64,000 bases of DNA, taken from assembly GCA_963995525.1 (NCBI GenBank), contig OZ023206.1, positions 69,038,723 to 69,102,722 on the forward strand. The letters run 5' to 3'. A program made the position numbers and the translations under genes. Positions within the stretch are counted from its first letter, which is position 1. Every line of letters starts with the position of its first letter. Below, in pieces: positions 23,331 through 33,112 of this stretch. The DNA is from Escarpia spicata. Taxonomy: Eukaryota > Annelida > Polychaeta > Sabellida > Siboglinidae. The notes beneath the pieces were generated by a model, which was not told where the DNA came from, searched no databases, and saw only the letters and a list, made by a program, of their open reading frames with translations.

Positions 23331-24426
23331 GGCGAGCGGCAAATCCCCCCAAAAGTGCTTTATTTTAGGAGTTTAAATGCCCCCCGTACACACACCCAAA
23401 TGTTATATCATTTGAAAGCTATAAATCTCTCCGTCACAAAGAGGCCTGTCGTAGAGCTGTCAAATGGTGCAGTAAGCTGGAATCCGAGGTCAAAAAAGTT
23501 CACCGTTAAATGATGAATTTTCGAAATTGTGTGCTTCCGCAATCGTCTTAACAGTACAATGGACGCATATCTACTGTACTTAATTTCAAGATGGCCAAGT
23601 CATACATTTTTGAAAAGCTTATTATCTCCCCATCAAAACGATATGTAGCTGTTTTGAACAATCGTCGTTTGATGGTGAACTTGTTTAAACTTCACTCCAC
23701 ACCTACTGTGCCACTTGATAGCTCCCCGTCATATCTCACTTTTAAGTGGAGACAGTTGGCTTTCCAACGGTATACAACATTTCCTTGAATAGTTAGGTAA
23801 CGTAGATATACGCAACCATTTATATTGCATGACGTTTGCGGTATGACACTATTTCGAACATTTATCAGTTGACGGTGAGTCTGTTTGATCGTTGCTCCAT
23901 ACCTACTCCATCAACTGACAACTCCATGTCATATCTCATTTTGACGACAATAAATGTTTTTGTTTCACACAGTATATGATACGTGCATATACATCAAGTA
24001 GTTGCATGGTCATTGTAACTTTGACTTTCGCAGCATTGCCAAAAAATTGAATATTCATCATTTCACGGTGAGCTTATTTTATCTTATCCCGACTCGTACC
24101 AAATCAAGGAACACCTACATATCGTACCTCATTTTGACTGGAAGGCAATAAGCTTTCCAAAAATATATGACTTGGCTATCAAGTGATTAAGTAAAGTAGA
24201 TATGCGATGTAATGTTAAGGCGATTGCAGAAGCACACCATTTCCAAAATTTATAATTTGACGGTGTCCTTGTTTGACTTTGGATTCACGCTTACTGCACC
24301 ACTTAGCAGGTCTACGACAGGCCTCGTTGGGACGGGGATATGTAGAGCATTCAAATGATATAACATTTGGGTGTGTGTATGGGGGCGGTATTTAAATCGG
24401 TCCGATATGTGGTTCTACCGCTCGCC
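23331..24426. mobile_element. 1.1-kb foldback element upstream of the CYLD-like gene
   Basis: The ends are GGCGAGCGG and CCGCTCGCC, flanked by TA on both sides. Imperfect inverted repeats extend more than 200 bp inward (for example ACACACCCAAATGTTATATC at about 23390 versus its complement near 24360). The interior has about four degenerate units of roughly 195 bp starting near ACGGTGAACTTGTTT. There is no transposase frame. Unit 3 shows the unfilled site at about 30313-30335, where TTTGTTGC and TAAATTAGAACA lie close together. Confidence 0.85.
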
Positions 24427-24522
24427 TACATGCATGTGTGTAAATTAGAACACATGAATAACGCCATTGGGCACAGCATGCTGTCGTTGAACTACATGCC
24501 GGCCTACTGCCACTTAACGCTT

Positions 24523-24536
24523 CCTGTGTTTTGCAG
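24523..24536 (+). promoter_or_regulatory. Probable 3' splice site before the CYLD-like start codon
   Basis: A pyrimidine-rich run ending TGTGTTTTGCAG stands 31 bases before the ATG at 24568. It suggests that the single coding exon is preceded by an intron in the 5' untranslated region, with the first exon upstream, perhaps in the conserved 5' flank. The longer open frame that extends upstream of 24568 would then be intronic. Confidence 0.6.
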
Positions 24537-24567
24537 TAGTCAGCGTCAACGACGTAGAGAAGGATCA

Positions 24568-26838
24568 ATGGCAACAGCAGCAGCGCAAGAGACGACGCGA
24601 TACTACATCCTGCTGCGGGAGCTGGCGGATGGACGAGAGACGTGGGAGGCCGGCGGTCTGTGGGCGGAGACGGACGGTGTTGGGGACGGACGCGAGCTGC
24701 AGCTAGGCCGACTCGTGCCGGGCGAAGACCGGACCGATGGCAGTCTGCGGGTGGCGTGCTCGGACGTGTCGCAACTGACGACCGAAATGCTGTACCTGCT
24801 CATCGCCGTCAAGGACCTGCAACAACGGCTCATGCTCTTTAGCGACGCCACATGGTTCCGTGAAGGTGTCGAGCTATGCGAGGGTAACTATGTGCATGTG
24901 ACGCAGCAGGGGCGCCGTCTAGCGGGCACTCTGCGCTACAAGGGTGCGACACCGAAGAGCCCCGGGACGTGGTTCGGCGTCGAGCTGACTGCCCAATATG
25001 CCGGGGAAGGTACCACGGACGGTGTCTTCCAGAACAAGCCGTTCTTCAAGTGTGGCGAGGACTGTGCAGTATTCGTGTCGCTCAGCAAGATCCGCCTCCA
25101 TCAAGGCGACGACGATGACGACGGAGTCGGCGACACGCCGACGACGAAGCTTGCGGTATCTGAGCGAGTGGTGTGGCTGAGCGACAACGGACCTTCCAAG
25201 GCGACAGTCTGCTGGTTCGGCTACTTGACGGAGGAGATGGGTTACGAACTGATTGCTGGCGTCGAGTTTGACGAGCCTGTCGGCAAGGGAACCGGCAGGT
25301 TCCGCGGGCGACACATTTTCCACACCCGCAAGGGCCATGCTTCCCTCATCCCGATCAGCGGCTTGATCCAGGAAGGCGTGATGTCCGCGGAAGCACCGTG
25401 CTACGACGACGGGACGGTGGCGAAGAAGCCTGACATAGTGAACGCCCACGTGGAGCAGGAACCGCCGGCGGCGAACGACAACGACGACCGGCCGCTGAGA
25501 ATCGGCTCGCGTGTCGAAGTGCTCTACGACCCCGTGCGTCGAGGGGTCATCCGCTGGATCGGCAAACTGCAAGAGGGCGGGCGGTGCATCGCCGGCCTCG
25601 AGATGGCCGACGAAGACCCGTTCTGCTACACGCAAGGCACGTTCAGGGGAAGGCAGATCTTCCCTTGCTGCAAGCAACGAGCCTTCTTCGTGTCGCTTGA
25701 GAAATGTCGGCCCGACAGTAAGGCCGTCGACTGGCGGTCCCGAGGGCCAGGCCAACTCACTCTCGCCGACAGCTTCTGTGGACGACCCAGGGGCATCCAC
25801 GGGTCGGCGAGTTCGAGCCACATGGACGTTGTTCTGTTTGTCATGTTCGCCTTACGTGGGCCGTTCGACGACCTACTTGATCGGCTGAGCACCGTCGGTG
25901 ACGACTCTCTCGTAGGCGACCATGCCGCGTGTCGCCAGTTACTGAAGGAAACGGCCAGTTTACTGCACACCCAGTACTACGCAGACAACGAAGTGGCGAC
26001 GAAACTGCACCAGGCCTTGAACAAGATTTGTCCATCGGCGTGTCTCGACCGGCAAGAACCAGACCCGAGCCAGTTTCTTAGCTTCGTGTGTCGGGACGTT
26101 TTGAAAGCGGCTCCGTTTGTGAAACTGAGCACGGGACAGGCCGAACACGTATATCAGCTTGCATACAGTGGCAACGTAGAAGCGGCGGACCCCCCGACTG
26201 TCCAACGCCTGTTTGAGGAGTCGCTTCATCAGCGCGACGCCAAACTGTACAACGTCACAACGCCTCTGATTTTGCGAATGCCCCAGGACCGTAACGACAC
26301 GGCCCGTAGACGCGTCATTCCGACACCTCACTTGGACATCGCGAACTTGCTGGGAGGTTGCAGCGCCCGTCGCTGTTTCCGATGCAACGGCGTCGCCCAG
26401 TTAGACTGTCGCGAGTGTTCGCACGAGTTCTGCGAACCGTGCTTCGCGACGCAGCACGTCAGCGAACCATTAAATAAACACAGTGGCCAACGTATTGTCG
26501 ACGGCGCGATGTCTGAAATGGGGCCGCTTCTGGAGCTGTTTGCCGTTGTCACGGTGGAAGATCAACGGTGTAGGTCGTACGTGAGACCCGCGGAAGGAAG
26601 TCGGCTCCCGTGGCTGCTGTTCGAGACGGCAACAGACAGTGTCGGTGCCGATGCTGAGCCGGTTGTTCGACAGTGTCCGGACATTGTCGAGTGGCTCTCG
26701 GAAGAACGCCGACAGAGCGTCGCAAGCCAGACATCGGATGTGCCCAGAGAGATCTGTAGTATCGTGTCGAACGCTTCTCTCTGTTTCTACCGGTTTGTAG
26801 AAGACATACACCCCATCTACGTGAGTGTGATACCTTGA
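24568..26838 (+). CDS. CYLD-like protein, predicted catalytically dead deubiquitinase
   Basis: The protein is 756 aa in a single coding exon. Order: N-terminal segment like that of CYLD (YYILLREL); CAP-Gly 1, about 100-177 (GTWFGVEL at 133-140, GTTDGVFQ); CAP-Gly 2, about 197-268; CAP-Gly 3, about 311-380; USP domain, about 405-756, with the CYLD-type B-box insert (C603/C606, C614/C617, C622/C625, H630, H638). CYLD normally removes K63- and M1-linked ubiquitin and damps NF-kB signalling. Aligned by eye with human CYLD, the catalytic cysteine (C601) is Ser417 in GSASSSHMD, the neighbouring asparagine is Ser415, the catalytic histidine (H871) is Arg667 in DQRCRSYV, and the acidic residue in the WLFFDS box is Glu686. 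No active site is therefore expected. The start at 24568 is chosen because it begins the family N-terminus and follows a splice acceptor; an upstream frame enters a transposon. Human CYLD is 956 aa with many coding exons, so retroposition or intron loss is likely. The gene is intact while two duplicates are broken. Confidence 0.88.
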   Translation: MATAAAQETTRYYILLRELADGRETWEAGGLWAETDGVGDGRELQLGRLVPGEDRTDGSLRVACSDVSQLTTEMLYLLIAVKDLQQRLMLFSDATWFREGVELCEGNYVHVTQQGRRLAGTLRYKGATPKSPGTWFGVELTAQYAGEGTTDGVFQNKPFFKCGEDCAVFVSLSKIRLHQGDDDDDGVGDTPTTKLAVSERVVWLSDNGPSKATVCWFGYLTEEMGYELIAGVEFDEPVGKGTGRFRGRHIFHTRKGHASLIPISGLIQEGVMSAEAPCYDDGTVAKKPDIVNAHVEQEPPAANDNDDRPLRIGSRVEVLYDPVRRGVIRWIGKLQEGGRCIAGLEMADEDPFCYTQGTFRGRQIFPCCKQRAFFVSLEKCRPDSKAVDWRSRGPGQLTLADSFCGRPRGIHGSASSSHMDVVLFVMFALRGPFDDLLDRLSTVGDDSLVGDHAACRQLLKETASLLHTQYYADNEVATKLHQALNKICPSACLDRQEPDPSQFLSFVCRDVLKAAPFVKLSTGQAEHVYQLAYSGNVEAADPPTVQRLFEESLHQRDAKLYNVTTPLILRMPQDRNDTARRRVIPTPHLDIANLLGGCSARRCFRCNGVAQLDCRECSHEFCEPCFATQHVSEPLNKHSGQRIVDGAMSEMGPLLELFAVVTVEDQRCRSYVRPAEGSRLPWLLFETATDSVGADAEPVVRQCPDIVEWLSEERRQSVASQTSDVPREICSIVSNASLCFYRFVEDIHPIYVSVIP

Positions 26839-27110
26839 GTGTGCAGCTGGCCCTGGTGGCCGACACTGACAAATGACAATGTAGTTGACGGAATGTCGTC
26901 ACGGGTGACACTGGCGACGTCGTGCATACGATTGGTGGACATCTATTCTTTCAGACGTTCTTATCAATCAAAACACAACCAAATATACTTTATTTATCCT
27001 AGCGGGAAATTGTAGTGCCACCAGACCGGCCATTATGGACATTGTCTTCCCAAAGATGACACGCACTTTACAGCTAACAACCTTCTATACGAAACGCACC
27101 AATTACTAAA
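26839..27110 (+). repeat. 3' flank of the intact CYLD-like gene, with LINE tail
   Basis: GTAGTTGACGGAATG to GGTGGACATCTAT is shared with unit 1 (15560-15640) and in part with unit 3. A LINE tail of family a in minus orientation follows (about 26972-27110). A possible polyadenylation signal AATAAA lies further on, near 27428. The transcript end could not be fixed. Confidence 0.6.
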
Positions 27111-27864
27111 TATTATTTGAAAAGAGTGTCTAAACTTTTGTTGTAATTGTAATTCCTACTATTTATATTAGATAACACTATGTGAATATGTTAACCGTTT
27201 ATGCCGTTGCAGAAAATATTTAGATCAAGTCATCTTTGTCATTATTAAGGGGTGCACTTTGCCCCACACTACTTGGTGCTTCCTCTGTACGTGTAATGTG
27301 TGTATGCATATCTCTTGGCCTTGCATACTGTACACAGTAACCTAGACTTTGCTACCTCAATCACTGTTACCCTCCTTGTGTACACAATTTGTAGTAAGCC
27401 CTGAGAGTAAATATATTATGTTTCCTTGAATAAAAAATAATTTGAATACATCACAAATCTAGCAGTTGTGTGCTCAGATGACAAGCGTGAAGATGAGACT
27501 AACTTGTACTCTTTTATCCAAGGCACGTTTTTTTTTAACTCATAATTCATATCTAAGAATACAATTTGCTATTTTTCACACAAATTAACTTAGATCTGAA
27601 GTATGAGTGTGCTTCATGCCTTCATAGCATATTGCACAAAATCACTTATTCTGCACACAATCTACATAGCTCTCTTCAGTTTAATGAACTGCTTCGTCTT
27701 GTCAAAAATACACCATTAGTGTTGAATCCCACTTGAGGGGCAGCACAACATTAATAACAACTGTGATTTGAATGACAATAATTATCATAGGTGATGGAAA
27801 TCCATTGTCAACAAATTTCCAATAGACTTAAAAGAGAACATATTAAACGTTTGTTTAATAACTG
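27111..27864. repeat. Unit 3 non-coding segment, first copy
   Basis: Paralogous to 21540-22300. Its last ~360 bp (from TTTTATCCAAGGCACG, about 27510, to AAAAGAGAACATATTAA) recurs at 28890-29260 on the other side of the LINE deletion derivative. Confidence 0.75.
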
Positions 27865-28905
27865 TACTACCCATTACGCCCCCTGGCGTTTAGGGCAGCG
27901 TCGAAGTTACTCCACCTCTGTCTGTCTCCGGCCATTCGCTGTATGGTGCCCCAGCTGTGGTTCATTTCCCTCCGCTCCGCCTCCACTGTTCTCCTCGATG
28001 TTGTTTTTGGGCGCCCACATTTTCGCTTCCCTTCTGGTGTCCACCAGACAGCTGTTTTTTGTGATGGTGTTTGCATTCATGCGAAGGATATGTCCAATCC
28101 ACCTCCAGCGTCTTCTTTGAATGATGGTGGTGTCCTCTTGCTGGCTTTGGGCCAGCAACTCCTGGTTGGATGTGGTTCTTGGCCAGAAGATTCTGAGGAT
28201 TTTTATGAGGCAGGTCGTGTAAAAGGTAGACAGTCTTGATAGGTCCTGCTCCGTCATTCTCCAGCACTCCGCCCCATATAGCAATGTTGACAACACGGAA
28301 CTCTGGAAAATTCTGAGTTTTGTCCTTGTGCTGTATTGTGCTGATCGCCAAACTGCAAGTAGGCTCATGAAGGCATTCCGTGCCTTGTGTAGTCTGTTGC
28401 GGATGTCTGTGCCAGCTCCTCCGTCTTGGCTAATGACACTTCCAAGGTAAGTGAATGTTTCAGTGCTGGAAAGGTTCGTGTTGTCCATCTTCACTGAGGC
28501 TGGCATGTTAACATTCAGGGTCATGACTTTCGTCTTCTTCTGGCTGATTCGCAAAAACAACCGGACGCCCAAATCTGCTAAGGCGGGTTGTGTTCTCCTG
28601 GATGGACGTGTTTGTGAGTGTGGGACAAGAGAGCAAGGTCATCGGAAAAGTCCAGGTCCTTTAGTGCAGAAAAGGGAATCCAGCGAAACCCTCTTGGTAC
28701 ATCTTCTGTCACTGTTACTGTCCAGAGTACAGTGCCGTCTCTCCTGTTGCTGTTGTCAGTCTTCCCGATCTGGTCCACCTGCTTTCGCTCACTCCGAGGA
28801 TGTGCAGGCTGTATTGTCGCATTTTTCCACTTTCATACATGGTCCTCGCACTCCAAAATCCAATCCTGGTGTTCGTTTTTGCAGTCAGCACTGTTTTATC
28901 CAAAG
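27865..28905 (-). mobile_element. Endonuclease/RT LINE deletion derivative
   Basis: On the minus strand 28903-28715 reads the N-terminus of an apurinic-type endonuclease (TRIGFWSARTMYESGKM, then LHILGVSESRW). It is joined directly to the RT palm (LKDLDFSDDLALLSH, with FSDD for FADD). Frame 28572-27907 follows: KTKVMTLN, FTYLGSVISQDGGAG, LSTLLYGAECWRMTEQDLSR, RRRWRWIGHILRM, then after a shift WTPEGKRKCGRPKTT to ARGRNG at 27867. This is the order of the EN-RT elements often annotated as craniofacial development protein 2-like in marine invertebrates. Most of the endonuclease and the RT fingers are deleted. Confidence 0.85.
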
Positions 28906-29779
28906 CACATTTTTTTTCGTAAGTGAGGGGTAAATATTTTCATAATTCATATCCAGGAATACAATTTGAATTGTTATTCTTCACACAAATTAACTTAAAT
29001 CTAAAGTATAAAGTGTGCTTCATGCCTTCATAGCATATTGCACACAATCACTTAATCTGCACAAAATCTACATAGCTCTCTTCGGATTTGTGAAATGCTT
29101 CATCTTGTCAAAAATACACCATTAGTGTTGAATCTCACTCGATAGACAGCATAAATAACAACTGTGATTTGAATGGAATAGTAATTATCATAGGTGATGG
29201 AAATCCATTGTCAACAAATTTCTAGTAGACTTAAAAGAGAACATATTCAATTTTTGTTTAATAAAGATTGCGATTATCCGGTTTATAGGAATATTACATT
29301 AGTTTCTAATGTAGCTCCCTGGTATTGACAGTGAGTGTTCCAAATATAGATCAGTGTCAATTAAGTTTTAAAACTTATAACATTTAAGTCATCTGGAAAT
29401 GTGGGGTATTCAATGTTTAACTCTTATTGAACTACTACTGTCTTAAATATATCCAATTGATTGTATCCTGGACTGGTGTTGTTGAATACTTTTTTCCTAT
29501 TTTCAGATTTAATGAAACATTGCAAAGCACCACAAAACAATTTGGGTAATATAGTAATTGTGTTATCTAAGACTATATATTCTTGTTTTGTCATCCGATG
29601 TCATGAAGACATTCTATTTAAATAACTGAATTATGGGGTAATATTCATAATCCTTTCGTCATCTCCATATAGTTTAACATGGCTTCCAAGCCTTGTACAC
29701 ACATTTCTAGATGATACCTGCTTAATAATTATTTCTTTTCTTTTGTGTTCTTTCTACTTACAAAATTTCGAAGTTAAAT
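28890..29779. repeat. Unit 3 non-coding segment, second copy
   Basis: Paralogous to 21935-22784. The first ~370 bp duplicate 27510-27864 as a direct repeat around the LINE derivative. No coding frame. Confidence 0.75.
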
Positions 29780-30335
29780 TCGTTTCGTAACAGCAGCGTC
29801 TTCTGGGGAATATGATCTTAAATTTGTAACAGTGGCGCCCTCTGGGGAATGTCTCGCCATTGTGTCTTCAAATACATCGCCGATAGTTAGATGAGAGACC
29901 AACGGTCGAAGGACGTGAATGAACATAGACAGAGGCGAGTGGACCTCGGTATCAGTGAGGAGATGTACATGTAGGCACATGGCACGAAAGTTAACATATT
30001 AATATACATATTAATACGCTAACGTGGCGGCACTCCCAGCAACCAAAGTCCAGTTGCCAGTTGCTGCTTTATGTTGTTCATTCACGTCCTTGGACGAATG
30101 GCCTCTGATCTACCACTTGGCGATGCACCTAAAACATTAAGTTGATTATTTACTTTTTCAGCCATTCCCAAGGTGGCGCCACTGTATTCGTTTGATAAAG
30201 ACTATTACATGCTGTGCACATGCAATGCCGTAATTGAAACAGCAGAAATTAAATGGTCATGGGTTTTAAGTTAAAAAATACTGTAATGATGACAACTGCC
30301 GCCCTTGGTTTGTTGCGCCAAGCGTGTGTTTAAAT
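29780..30335. repeat. CYLD-like 5' flank, unit 3
   Basis: Conserved with 22785-23328, including GTGGCGCCCTCTGGGG and AAGGTGGCGCCACTGTAT. At 30313-30335 it shows the site without the 1.1-kb foldback element and passes within 20 bases into the CYLD-like copy. Confidence 0.75.
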
Positions 30336-31800
30336 TAGAACAGTTTGCGGTGTCCGGGCGAGTGGTGTGGCTGAGCGACAATGGACCTTCCAAGGCCACG
30401 GTCCGTTGGTTCGGCTACCTGACGGAGGAGATGGGTTACGAACTGATTGCTGGCGTCGAGTTTGATGAGCCTATCGGCAAGGGAACTGGGAACCGCGTTC
30501 GGCACATTTTCCACACCCGAAAGGCCACGCTTCCCTCGTCCCGATCAGCGGCTTGATCCGGGAAGGCGTGATGTCCGCGGAAGCACCGTGCTACGACGGC
30601 GGGACGGTGGCGAAGAAGCCCGACATAGTGAACGCCCACGTGGAGCAGGAACCGCCGGCGGCGACCGACAACGACGACCGGCCGCTGACAATCGGTTCGC
30701 ATGTCGAATTGCTCCAAGACCCCGTGCGTCGAGGGGTCATCCGCTGGATCGGCGAAATGCTAGGGGGCGGGCGGCGCGTCGCCGGTCTCGAGATGGCCGA
30801 CGAAGACCCGCTCTGCTACACGCACGGCACGTTCAGGGGAAGCAGATCTTCCCGTGCTACAAGCAGCGAGCCTTATTTGTGTCGATTCAGAAATGTCGGC
30901 CCGACAGACAGGCCGTCGATTGGCGGTCCCGAGAGCCAGGCCAACTGCCTTTCGTCGACAGCTTCTGTGGACGATGCAGGGGCATCTACGGGTCGGCGAG
31001 TTCGAGCCACATGGACGTTGTTCTGTTTGTCATGTTCGCCTTACGTGGGCCTTTCGACGACCTACTTGATCGGCCGAGCACCGTCGGTGACGATTCTCTC
31101 GTAGGCGACCACGCCGCGTGTCGCCAGTTACTGAAGGAAGCGGCCAGTTTATTGCACACCCAGTACTACGTAGAAAACGAAGTGGAGACGAAACTGCACC
31201 AGGCCTTAAACAAGATCTGTTCATCGGAAACTGAGCATGGGACAGGCCGAACACGTATATCAGCTTGCATACAGTGGCAACCTAGAAACGACGGATCCCC
31301 TGACTGCCCAACGCCTGTTTGAAGAGTCGTTTCATCAGTGCGAGGCCAAACTGTGCAGCATCACAGCGCCTCTGATTTTGCGAATGCTACAGGACCGTAA
31401 CGACACGGCCCGTAGACGCATAATTCCGGCACCTCACTTGGACATCGCGATCTTGCTGGGAGGTTGCAGCGCCCGTCGCTGTCACCGATGCAACGGCGTC
31501 GCCCAGTTAGACTGTCGCGAGTGTTCGCACGAGTTCTGCGAACCGCACGTCAGCGAACCATTAAACAAACACAGTGGCCAACGTATTTTCGACGGCGCGA
31601 TGTCTGTACTGGGACCGCTTCTCGAGCTGTTTGTCTTTGTCACGGTGGAAGATCAACGGTGTAGGTTGTACGTGAGTCCTGCGGAAGGAAGTCGACTGCC
31701 GTGGCTGCTGTTCGAGGCAGCGACAGGGAGTATCGGTGCCGATGCTGAACCGAGCGTGCCGGTCGTACGACAGGGTCCGTATATTAGCGACGTCGTGCAC
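30336..31800 (+). pseudogene. CYLD-like pseudogene, copy 3
   Basis: The copy begins at CAP-Gly 2 (SGRVVWLSDNGPSKATV); the N-terminus and CAP-Gly 1 are removed by a deletion of about 0.7 kb. CAP-Gly 2, CAP-Gly 3 and the USP part follow in three different frames. The catalytic cysteine position is again serine (SSSHMDVVLF, about 31005-31030). Further losses against the intact copy are about 80 bp in the USP domain near 31220, 15 bp removing the third CxxC pair of the B-box (FCEPHVSEP), and about 250 bp removing the C-terminus, where the frame enters the 3' flank near 31775. It is non-functional. Confidence 0.87.
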
Positions 31801-32260
31801 ACGACTGGTGGACATATATTCTTTCAAACGTTCTTGTCAATCAAATCACAATCAAATATATGTTATTAATTCTAGCGGGAAAGTGTGGTGCCACCAGACC
31901 GGCCATTATGGACATTGTCTTCTTTACATCTAACAACCTTCTATACGAAACGCATCAATTACTAAATATAATTTGAAAAGATTGTCTAAGCTAACGTTAC
32001 AACATATTTGAAATAAGTAGAAGCCTTTTACAGTTAACATTTGTCATGTGTAGATGTGTATTATGGCATGGTTCTAGCGAAGGACCTCCAACTGACATTT
32101 TCACCAGAAGCTAATCCATGCACAGCTTAGTTGTGTTTATCACAAAATCAAGTTAAATAGTATAACGTACCAAGGCATATCCCAAACTGACCGCCCAACT
32201 GAACGGCGTTTTAAAATCATAGTATTCTGTAATACTAATGCTCATTGTGTGCTCTGCACA
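31801..32260. repeat. CYLD-like 3' flank, unit 3, right end of the duplication
   Basis: Contains the LINE tail of family a (about 31845-31985, minus orientation) and then DNA homologous to 16560-16850. Similarity to unit 1 ends near 32260. Confidence 0.75.
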
Positions 32261-32995
32261 ATTATGTCCGCCTTTCCATTTAGCAAGCAATGCAAACTTG
32301 ATTTTCGCAGCGAAACATTAAGATTTAAGTAATATTGTATACCAAATAACATGTTTTGTGATATCACATGTGTCAACATCAGCTCACGAAAAAATGGGAG
32401 AGTGCGCGAACACCAATTCTAAAAGAAAATACATTTGCACAATAAAAATATCACTAATAATCACGCAATAAGGTTTCAATGTGAAATCGTTCCAGCCATG
32501 CAAAAAATAAACAAATAAGAAAGACAGGGATTCATTGTGACCAATTCTTGGCCTTATATTGTGATGCATTAACTATCAAACAGCTATCACAGGTGCAGTC
32601 ACTTGCTGCAGTGTCCCTGGTTGTATATGTAGGTCGCCGACTTGGCACAGCGTAGAAGCTTCGCAGTAATTGGAAGTCGGCTGCGCAGTCATCGAAATGT
32701 TCAAAAAGGGGGACGTTTTCACAGAAAAGCGGGAAAGCGGGACCGACAATAAAAAGCGGGATTTCCGCCCCGAAAGCGGTATCGTTGACACCTATACGAT
32801 ATCAACGACCGTACTTTGTGGTACTCCTTTCTGACGAACAAATTCTACACAACCGTCTAAAGGCGATGACACGCCGAATAAGCCAGATGTAAGGGCTACA
32901 TTAAAACTAACGTTACATTTTCAGAATTATGGATGTTAGTAGTTTTGACGGCATTTTGATTTACCGACAGCGTAATAATGTCCGAATGCAAAAAG
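32261..32995. other. Intergenic, nothing recognised
   Basis: No gene or shared repeat was recognised in this stretch. Confidence 0.4.
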
Positions 32996-32999
32996 GCTC

Positions 33000-33046
33000 A
33001 CACGGACACACACACACGGACACACACGGACACACACGGACACACA

Positions 33047-33098
<52 letters not shown>

Positions 33099-33112
33099 CA
33101 CACACACAAACT
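33000..33112. repeat. (CACG)n / (CA)n microsatellite
   Basis: CACACGGA units, then CACG repeats from about 33040 to 33100, then CA units. Alternating purine-pyrimidine DNA of this kind can adopt Z-DNA. Open frames through it are artefacts of the repeat. Confidence 0.95.

Noticed and set aside
24367..24567. Upstream extension of the CYLD-like frame by 67 codons
   Set aside because: It starts at a non-ATG codon inside the foldback element and crosses a probable splice acceptor at 24536. The family N-terminus begins at the ATG at 24568.
24919..25821. 300-codon open frame on the minus strand of the CYLD-like gene
   Set aside because: GC-rich coding DNA often leaves the antisense frame open. The plus frame has clear domains; the antisense frame has none.
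27791..28239. Plus-strand frames of about 100 codons
   Set aside because: They are antisense shadows of the endonuclease/RT LINE that lies on the minus strand.
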